A program made the position numbers and the translations under genes. Below the pieces are notes generated by a model, which saw nothing but the letters and a program-made list of their open reading frames with translations, was not told the DNA's origin and made no database searches. DNA of 64,000 bases from Rhabdonatronobacter sediminivivens (GTDB lineage: Bacteria; Pseudomonadota; Alphaproteobacteria; Rhodobacterales; Rhodobacteraceae): the NCBI RefSeq assembly GCF_013415485.1, contig NZ_JACBXS010000005.1, positions 1 to 64,000 on the forward strand, read 5' to 3'. Below, one piece after another: positions 63,232 to 64,000 of the stretch (the first letter of the stretch is position 1; the number at the start of each line of letters is the position of its first letter).

Positions 63232-64000
63232 ATGACGCATGACACCGAACACAGACTCAGGTTCCAGACGCTTGTCGTGGCGCTGCTGAACGATCTGCTA
63301 CGCGCCGAACCCGATGCGCTGGACCGGACGATCGATGCGACCCTGGGACAGCTGGGTGAGGCCTGCGGTTCGGACCGGACCTATGTGTTCCAGATCAGGG
63401 CGCCGGATTTTCTGGACAACACCCATGAATGGGTGGCGCCCGGCACCGAACCCATGATCGACCAGTTGCAGGGGCTGGATGCGGCCATGCTTGGCGGGTG
63501 GCGCAAGACCTTTGAGGAAGCGCAGGTCATCTACATCCCCGATGTGGCGCAGATGGACCCCGATGACCCCATCCGCCCCACGCTGGAACTGCAGGACATC
63601 AAGTCATTGCTGGCGGTGCCCATGTCCCATGGCGGGCGGTTCGTGGGCTTCGTGGGCTTTGACGCGGTGCGCGCCCATCGCAGCTTTGCCGAGGATGAGG
63701 TGCTGCTGCTGCGCTCGGTCGCGGACATGATCACCACTGTGCTCCAGCGCCGCGCGGCCCTGGATGAGGTTGCCCGCGCCGAAAGCCGTGCGCGCAGCGT
63801 GGAAACCCATCTGCAGGCAACGCTGGACGCCATGCCGGACATGGTTCTGGAACTGGACGCCGATGGCGTGTTCCGTGATGCACATTGCGGGGCGCCGGAT
63901 AACTTCCCCGCCGATGTCACTGATTTTCTGGAAAATTCGATCGAAGAGGCGCTGCACCCCCGGCGCGCTGCCTTGTTGCGCAGGGTCATGGCCGATGTTG
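63232..64000 (+). CDS. GAF-domain sensor protein (partial, runs off the window)
   Basis: From the ATG at 63232 the frame is open to the right edge (256 codons visible). Residues ~5-165 form a GAF domain (RTYVFQIRAPDFLDNTHEW near 50, LLAVPMSHGGRFVGFVGFD near 123). A coiled-coil linker follows (~175-200), then the start of a PAS-like domain (LQATLDAMPDMVLELDADG near 200). The output domain is missing, so histidine kinase, diguanylate cyclase or another output cannot be decided. Confidence 0.75.
   Translation, partial: MTHDTEHRLRFQTLVVALLNDLLRAEPDALDRTIDATLGQLGEACGSDRTYVFQIRAPDFLDNTHEWVAPGTEPMIDQLQGLDAAMLGGWRKTFEEAQVIYIPDVAQMDPDDPIRPTLELQDIKSLLAVPMSHGGRFVGFVGFDAVRAHRSFAEDEVLLLRSVADMITTVLQRRAALDEVARAESRARSVETHLQATLDAMPDMVLELDADGVFRDAHCGAPDNFPADVTDFLENSIEEALHPRRAALLRRVMADV

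Noticed and set aside
1-64000. tRNA or rRNA genes, insertion sequences, integrases
   Set aside because: Looked for cloverleaf-like sequence in gaps, transposase or integrase motifs and terminal inverted repeats; none was convincing.

Overview
The window is GC-rich, compactly coded alphaproteobacterial chromosome, most consistent with the family Rhodobacteraceae. The basis is a complete alphaproteobacterial-style tol-pal cluster followed by tilS and ftsH, a TrcR (DUF1013) protein, heme A synthase CtaA, a TRAP transporter, and a family of intergenic hairpin repeats that I associate with Rhodobacterales. The genus cannot be fixed from the window. I see no rRNA, tRNA, insertion sequence, prophage or CRISPR array.

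Layout. 0.1-8.9 kb: a divergent RpiR regulator and a seven-gene catabolic operon (N-formylglutamate-amidohydrolase-family enzyme, three TRAP subunits, glutamine-synthetase-like ligase, aldehyde dehydrogenase, iron alcohol dehydrogenase). Its enzyme set suggests uptake and gamma-glutamylation of an amine or amino alcohol, two oxidations, and release of glutamate. 9.0-13.9 kb: secreted RNase T2, TrcR, pheT and an EamA exporter. 14.0-19.2 kb: an accessory patch around proS, with a membrane pentapeptide-repeat protein built on twelve 30-bp DNA repeats, a TPR protein whose N-terminus is cut off by an in-frame stop, and a decayed second copy of the proS 3' end. 19.2-22.2 kb: copA-cueR with a readable CueR-type promoter. 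22.3-27.2 kb: M32 carboxypeptidase, homocysteine methyltransferase family protein, ctaA, Nudix and DUF983. 27.4-29.6 kb: EF-hand protein, ECF sigma factor, single-span candidate anti-sigma factor and a CnrX/CpxP-like sensor. 29.8-32.4 kb: rpmG, then a Slam-type outer-membrane protein next to a barrel lipoprotein (a candidate type XI secretion pair).

32.7-41.1 kb: BI-1 membrane protein, quinone oxidoreductase, a small HTH regulator, hisN, kynU, a TspO-like membrane protein, DUF1638, mazG and an M20 amidohydrolase. 41.1-49.2 kb: GlxA-type regulator, MFS carrier, methyltransferase, GNAT-trpB pair, alkane monooxygenase, glyoxalase I and a glutaredoxin-MauE fusion. 49.2-58.2 kb (minus strand): ybgC-tolQRAB-pal-cpoB-tilS-ftsH. 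58.4-64.0 kb: yqgE with a coupled 44-codon ORF, a DsbD N-terminal-domain protein, DUF2237, mutY, a DciA-like protein, a DsbA-like oxidoreductase, and a GAF sensor protein cut by the window end.

The most interesting items are the candidate gamma-glutamyl amine pathway, the Slam-lipoprotein pair, the EF-hand/ECF cassette, the rearranged proS neighbourhood, and two hairpin repeats that carry a perfect G-quadruplex motif in the loop and show a compensatory base-pair change in the stem. Starts were chosen from Shine-Dalgarno sequences and overlaps and often lie downstream of the longest possible start.
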